Source: Prevotellaceae bacterium (lineage in GTDB: Bacteria > Bacteroidota > Bacteroidia > Bacteroidales > UBA932). Taken from it: a DNA stretch of 6,306 nt. Where the stretch lies: assembly GCA_031278135.1 (NCBI GenBank), contig JAITKY010000041.1, forward strand, positions 1 to 6,306, read 5' to 3'. This document shows positions 6,123 to 6,306 of the stretch, piece after piece. Within the stretch, counting starts at the first letter, position 1. Every line of letters begins with the position of its first letter. Made by a program: the position numbers and the translations under genes. The notes under the pieces were generated by a model that was not told where the DNA came from, did no database searches, and worked only from the letters and a program-made list of their open reading frames with translations.

Positions 6123-6306
6123 GTCGAATATTGATAACCTCGAACAAGCGTAGCGCAGCTCGGGGACAGCGCCCCTCCCCTCTCTGCCAACTCCGCAGGG
6201 GTTGAATTATTTCGTAGTTCCAATGAGGAGGCGACATATACCCCGAGCTGCGCCTTCGGCTTGTAAGGGGGTTATACATATTTGAGTCCTTCGGACTCTT
6301 GGACAG
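6123..6306. repeat. GC-richer structured non-coding region with inverted repeats
   Basis: No gene is supported here. Arms at 6144-6165 (ACAAGCGTAGCGCAGCTCGG plus GG) and 6241-6264 are inverted copies: CCCCGAGCTGCGC pairs perfectly over 13 bp and CTTGT over 5, with a small internal difference. They could form a long stem around a 75-nt loop. Inside are the short hairpin CAACTCCGCAGGGGTTG (6188-6204), and beyond the second arm GAGTCCTTCGGACTC (6283-6297). The density of small palindromes is like dispersed REP-type repeats rather than a single terminator; there is no U-tract. Confidence 0.65.

Noticed and set aside
5872..6279. A 135-codon minus-strand frame over the intron remnant and flank
   Set aside because: It covers the structured RNA element and inverted repeats, is rich in Arg/Pro/Ser and has no recognisable domain; its openness follows from the GC-richer composition.
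6283..6297. Rho-independent terminator for the operon at the GAGTCC/GGACTC hairpin
   Set aside because: No T-tract follows it (CTTGGACAG), it is about 470 bp past apbE, and it matches the repeat-like hairpin pattern of this flank.

Overview
The window looks like a chromosomal segment from a member of the Bacteroidota, most likely order Bacteroidales. This rests on three signs: a TAnnTTTG-type -7 promoter element, AT-rich leaders with weak or absent Shine-Dalgarno sequences, and the protein families present. I cannot name a genus from the sequence alone.

Layout. Positions 2-124 hold the last 40 codons of what looks like a DDE transposase, so an insertion sequence ends at the left edge. Positions 125-557 are AT-rich and non-coding. 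They contain two identical 31-bp direct repeats 33 bp apart and, near the end, a good Bacteroidota-type promoter. Five plus-strand genes follow with small gaps: a 64-aa ribbon-helix-helix-like protein, a Crp/Fnr-family regulator, an 830-aa Sel1/TPR-repeat protein, tRNA pseudouridine synthase TruA, and a lipoprotein FAD:protein FMN transferase (ApbE). No terminator is visible between them, and truA and apbE can overlap by 4 bp (ATGA), so they probably form one transcription unit. The two small regulators at its head may control it. The last two genes are housekeeping: one acts on the tRNA anticodon arm, the other attaches FMN covalently to exported redox proteins.

Right end. After apbE comes a 7-bp tandem repeat (AAGATTT, nearly five copies), then a 219-nt element at about 5904-6122 that I read as an internally deleted group II intron. 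It starts with GTGCGCCC, as mitochondrial-like (IIA) introns do. It ends with a 34-nt domain V-like hairpin (GNRA loop, two-base bulge), a domain VI-like stem and a terminal AC. Only about 122 nt separate the 5' end from domain V. There is no reverse transcriptase, and most of domains I-III appears to be missing. The domain V triad reads AAC where AGC is expected, so self-splicing is doubtful. The remaining 184 nt are GC-richer and non-coding, full of inverted repeats and small hairpins that resemble a dispersed palindromic repeat.

The most notable items are the miniature group II intron with its structured flank, and the RHH-Crp-Sel1 cluster upstream of truA. Everything else is ordinary.
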